This document shows, piece by piece, positions 42,221-44,586 of a stretch of 44,586 nt of DNA. Origin of the DNA: Polaromonas sp. (GTDB taxonomy: Bacteria > Pseudomonadota > Gammaproteobacteria > Burkholderiales > Burkholderiaceae_C); the NCBI GenBank assembly GCA_013823635.1, contig PNML01000016.1:1-44586 (forward strand), given 5' to 3'. The position numbers and the translations under genes were made by a program. Within the stretch, counting starts at the first letter, position 1. Every line of letters starts with the position of its first letter. The notes below the pieces were generated by a model, which searched no databases, was not told the origin of the DNA, and saw nothing but the letters and a program-made list of their open reading frames with translations.

Positions 42221-42988
42221 TCAGGCATCGAACCCCGGCGAACTGCGCGCCACCTTGCGCAGCAGCGACGGCCACACAAACGCGCCACCCAGGCCGCCGG
42301 TTTGCACGCGCATGGCCTGGGCCACGCCGCTGACGATGGCCGGGTTCACCTGCACCAGCTCCCCCCCGGCCTGTGCACTCACCTGGATCTGGCAGGCGCT
42401 CTCGAAGGTGTACATGGACAAAAACGCGTCGGCGATGCTGCGCCCCACCGTCAGCAGCCCGTGGTTGCGCAGCACCAAAAAGTTGGCCTGGCCCATGTCG
42501 GCCTGCAGGCGCGGCTTTTCATCGTCCCGAAAGGCCACACCCTCGTAACCGTGGTAAGCCAGCGAAGCCAACACAAAGGTGCTTTGCTGGCTGATGGGCA
42601 GCACGCCGCCTTTTTGCGCACTCACCGCCACGCCCGCGCGGGTGTGGGTGTGCAGCACGCACTGCACCTCGGGCCTGGCCTCGTGCACCGCGCTGTGGAT
42701 GACAAAGCCCGCCGGGTTGACCGGAAAGGGCGTGTCTTGCAGCGTTTGGCACTGCATGTCCACCTTGATGAGGCTGGACGCGGTGATCTCGTCAAACATC
42801 AGCCCATAGGGGTTGATGAGGAACTGGTGCTCTCCCCCGGTCACGACGTCGGGCAGCTTGGCGCTGATGTGGGTGAACACCAGGTCGCTCCAGCCGTACA
42901 ACGCCACCAGGCGGTAACAGGCGGCCAGGTCGCAGCGCAGCTGCCATTCGTCGGGGCTGACCTGGTCTTTCAGGGAGGGGATGTGCAT
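42221..42988 (-). CDS. Class II aldolase/adducin family protein
   Basis: A 255-residue protein of the class II aldolase/adducin family (related to L-fuculose-phosphate aldolase). Zinc ligands are expected in VLHTHTRAGVAV and LVLRNHGLLTVG, both visible. The N-terminal DLAACYRLVALYGWSDLVFTHISAKLP is the family opening. Many members of this subgroup in Burkholderiales are annotated only as aldolases, and the true substrate is unknown. It appears monocistronic. Confidence 0.9.
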   Translation of the reverse strand: MHIPSLKDQVSPDEWQLRCDLAACYRLVALYGWSDLVFTHISAKLPDVVTGGEHQFLINPYGLMFDEITASSLIKVDMQCQTLQDTPFPVNPAGFVIHSAVHEARPEVQCVLHTHTRAGVAVSAQKGGVLPISQQSTFVLASLAYHGYEGVAFRDDEKPRLQADMGQANFLVLRNHGLLTVGRSIADAFLSMYTFESACQIQVSAQAGGELVQVNPAIVSGVAQAMRVQTGGLGGAFVWPSLLRKVARSSPGFDA

Positions 42989-43081
42989 GGCGGGTCTCCG
43001 GGGTGTGGTGTGGGGTCAGGTGCCAATGTAGGCTGGCCGGCACCGCCACGCTGTCACCCAGGGCACGCTGCCCTGCCCGGC

Positions 43082-43459
43082 TCAGCCGCCCGCGCGCTTG
43101 ACCGTGTGGCCCTGTTTTTTCAGCCACTCGACCACCTTGTCGCAGTGGTCGCCCTGCACCTCGATGACGCCGTCTTTCACCGTGCCGCCGCTGCCGCAGG
43201 CGGCCTTGAGCTGCTTGCCCACGGCCAGTAGCGCCGCCTCGTCCAATGCCAGGCCCTTGACCAGCGTGACGGCCTTGCCGCCCCGGCCCTTGGTTTCGCG
43301 GCCCACGCGCACCACCCCATCCCCCTTGGGCACGGGTTTGACGTGGCACACACACGCCGCCACCGGCTGGCGACAGGCTGGGCACATGCGCCCGCTCTCG
43401 GTGGAGTAGACCAGCGACGAAGTGGCCAGCTTGGCCGACAAGGCGTGTTTCGGGGACAT
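43082..43459 (-). CDS. yciH: SUI1/eIF1-like translation factor YciH
   Basis: A 125-residue protein of the bacterial SUI1 (eIF1-like) family, which may influence start-codon selection or stress translation. It contains LVYSTESGRMCPACRQPVAACVC near the start, a cysteine cluster typical of the family, and the SUI1 core GRGGKAVTLVKGLALDEAALLAVGKQLKAACGSGGTVKDGVIEVQGDH. The ATG at 43459 gives the standard opening; a GTG-initiated extension lies in a repeat and is unlikely. Confidence 0.9.
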   Translation of the reverse strand: MSPKHALSAKLATSSLVYSTESGRMCPACRQPVAACVCHVKPVPKGDGVVRVGRETKGRGGKAVTLVKGLALDEAALLAVGKQLKAACGSGGTVKDGVIEVQGDHCDKVVEWLKKQGHTVKRAGG

Positions 43460-43469
43460 GGCGGGTGGA

Positions 43470-43532
43470 TTGCAATTTTTTGATAGCACACATCGCTTTT
43501 ACATCAAGCGACAGAAGGCCATTTTACTTCAA
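43470..43532 (-). repeat. Dispersed repeat copy between yciH and the downstream-oriented unknown gene
   Basis: On the minus strand GTCGCTT begins at 43512 and TGCTAT at 43488, a 24-base offset. The spacer holds a second, inverted CGCTT-like arm, giving this copy a small stem. Its far edge overlaps the last codons of the gene ending at 43524. Confidence 0.6.
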
Positions 43533-44288
43533 AACCTCATCCACACCGTCGCCCAACCCGACCGACAACAAGGCCTTGGCCGCCTCCATGCGCCAGCGCA
43601 TGTCCACGCCGGGGTCGTTCATGACCTGGAGCAGGAAGGCGTGCGGCCCCAGCTGCCCAGCCACCTGGGGTGGGGCGTCGGGGGCCTCGGCCTGTGGTGC
43701 GGGTGCCGTGGGCCGGTTGGGCGGCAACACCCGCTGCAGGTCGGCCAGCGCCAGGGGTTGCAGGCGTGCCAGCACCTCGGCCTGGGCGTCGGCGCCGGGG
43801 GGCATGTCCAGCCAGGGCTGGTCTTCAAATATGCGTGCCAGGTCAGGCGCCACCCAGGCCGACCACTGCCCCGGTTGGCATTCGCGCCCCGGCAAACCCG
43901 GGCACTCCGCCACGGGGTGGCTGCCCAGGGCTTCGGACGGCCAGGCCAGCACGCGCTCGGGCCGCACGCCGTGCAGGTAGCGTTCGCGCAGGGCGCTCAG
44001 GCACTGGGCAGCCCGCACCAGCGGCACCGGCTCGGCCAGGGAAAACCACAGCTGGTGCCCGTCGGTCCCCGAAATGGCGATGGCGGGGGCGGGCCAACCC
44101 AGATCGGCCTGCACGCCCTGCCACACGCGCAGCAGGACATCCCACTCGGCCGGCCGGGCCACACCCAACACCAGGGTGCGCACCCGGCCATCGGGGGTGC
44201 TCAATGAGGGCTTCTGTCCACCGGCCACGCCCGCAGGCTGGGTGTGCGGCAGGTACAGGCGGTGCAGTTCGGTATCGAGTCGGTTCAT
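43524..44288 (-). CDS. Unknown protein with a phage-like C-terminal motif
   Basis: A 254-residue protein I do not recognise. No signal peptide or membrane segment. The first half has an alpha/beta look with PAIAISGTDGHQLWFSLAEPVPL, faintly like segments of AEP-type primases, but no catalytic acidic motif is evident. A Pro/Ala-rich linker follows (about 190-215), then HAFLLQVMNDPGVDMRWRMEAAKALL, which resembles a helix pair seen at the end of some phage terminase small subunits. Both comparisons are weak. The last codons run into a dispersed repeat. Confidence 0.6.
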   Translation of the reverse strand: MNRLDTELHRLYLPHTQPAGVAGGQKPSLSTPDGRVRTLVLGVARPAEWDVLLRVWQGVQADLGWPAPAIAISGTDGHQLWFSLAEPVPLVRAAQCLSALRERYLHGVRPERVLAWPSEALGSHPVAECPGLPGRECQPGQWSAWVAPDLARIFEDQPWLDMPPGADAQAEVLARLQPLALADLQRVLPPNRPTAPAPQAEAPDAPPQVAGQLGPHAFLLQVMNDPGVDMRWRMEAAKALLSVGLGDGVDEVLK

Positions 44289-44409
44289 GGCGCTGGGTCG
44301 GTAAAGGCTGGCCACCACACTGAAGGGCGGTGGATTGACGGTTTACCACAGACGCCCCCGTCAGCGCCTCAAGCCCAATGGCGCATGGGGCACATTGGCC
44401 AGCCCAGCG

Positions 44410-44465
44410 TCACTGACGCACCACGGTCACGTTCTTGACCGCGCGCACGCCTTTGACCTTCTAGG
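44410..44465 (-). pseudogene. Decayed 3' end of a BON-domain gene
   Basis: On the minus strand, reading into the stop at 44410-44412, the frame gives KVKGVRAVKNVTVVRQ, which looks like the end of a BON (OsmY-like) domain. The codon just before it is TAG (44463-44461), and upstream the frame runs into a probable insertion element, so only a broken tail remains. Confidence 0.45.
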
Positions 44466-44586
44466 TGTTGATTTCCACGTAAATCTGACCCCTCTGGACT
44501 GAGTTTTTTCACCCAACTTTGACCCCTTGAGTAACGTCTCCTGCTTGTTTTTTGAGCAGGAGGGAATCAAGGAGTGATCAACGTGG
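44466..44586 (+). mobile_element. Left end of a probable IS21-family element, cut by the window
   Basis: The region holds two similar direct repeats, AAATCTGACCCC (from 44480) and AACTTTGACCCC (from about 44514), the multiple terminal repeats expected at IS21-type ends. The outer end may be the TG at 44466. A hairpin (CTCCTGCT 44538-44545, AGCAGGAG 44555-44562) precedes AAGGAG at 44569-44574, which sits 8 bases before a GTG at 44583 suitable as the istA start. The transposase itself lies beyond the window, so the family call is provisional. Confidence 0.5.

Overview
The window is GC-rich and reads as a chromosomal segment of a betaproteobacterium, most likely Burkholderiales, family Comamonadaceae. 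This rests on the protein families, on FlhDC-type flagellar control and on the gene neighbourhoods; no rRNA marker is present, so genus is not assigned. Coding density is high and no intergenic stretch exceeds 300 bases.

Layout. (1) 1-1705: the end of gspE and all of gspF (type II secretion). (2) 1747-8918: a tight seven-gene plus-strand cluster with stop/start overlaps: NAD-synthetase-like ligase, AsnB-like amidotransferase, AMP-forming acyl/aminoacyl ligase, stand-alone carrier protein, exported SGNH-like protein, hexapeptide acetyltransferase and a cN-I type 5'-nucleotidase. It looks like a small biosynthetic or modification pathway using carrier-bound acyl or aminoacyl intermediates and amide chemistry; I cannot name its product. 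(3) 8960-14349: an RCC1-repeat lipoprotein, an SbmA/YddA-like ABC exporter, queC, and an EAL-like/HDOD signalling protein. (4) 14359-27105: a complete flagellar block, flgBCDEFGHIJKL on the minus strand and flgA, flgM and a flgN-like gene on the plus strand. Between flgB and flgA is a well-formed FlhDC-type inverted box, and upstream of flgM a near-perfect sigma-28 promoter. (5) 27131-31512: an unknown protein, MarC, CreA, CcoG and an orphan C39-peptidase-like domain protein. (6) 31646-38276: a tetR-omf-mfp-rnd efflux operon with a 24-bp palindromic operator in front of the regulator. (7) 38374-44288: a fused HMG-CoA lyase/class III CoA-transferase, a transglutaminase-like protein, a hemerythrin-like protein, a class II aldolase, a YciH/SUI1 factor and an unknown protein. 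(8) 44410-44586: a decayed BON-domain gene end abutting the start of what appears to be an IS21-family element, cut by the window edge.

Spread across these regions are five copies of a degenerate, AT-richer repeat with fixed geometry (CGCTT core, 17 bases, then GCTAT or close to it). One lies inside the ABC exporter coding region, one carries the flgH ribosome binding site and start codon, one supplies the stop codon of the CoA-transferase fusion, and two are intergenic. This repeat family and the seven-gene cluster are the most interesting signals in the window.
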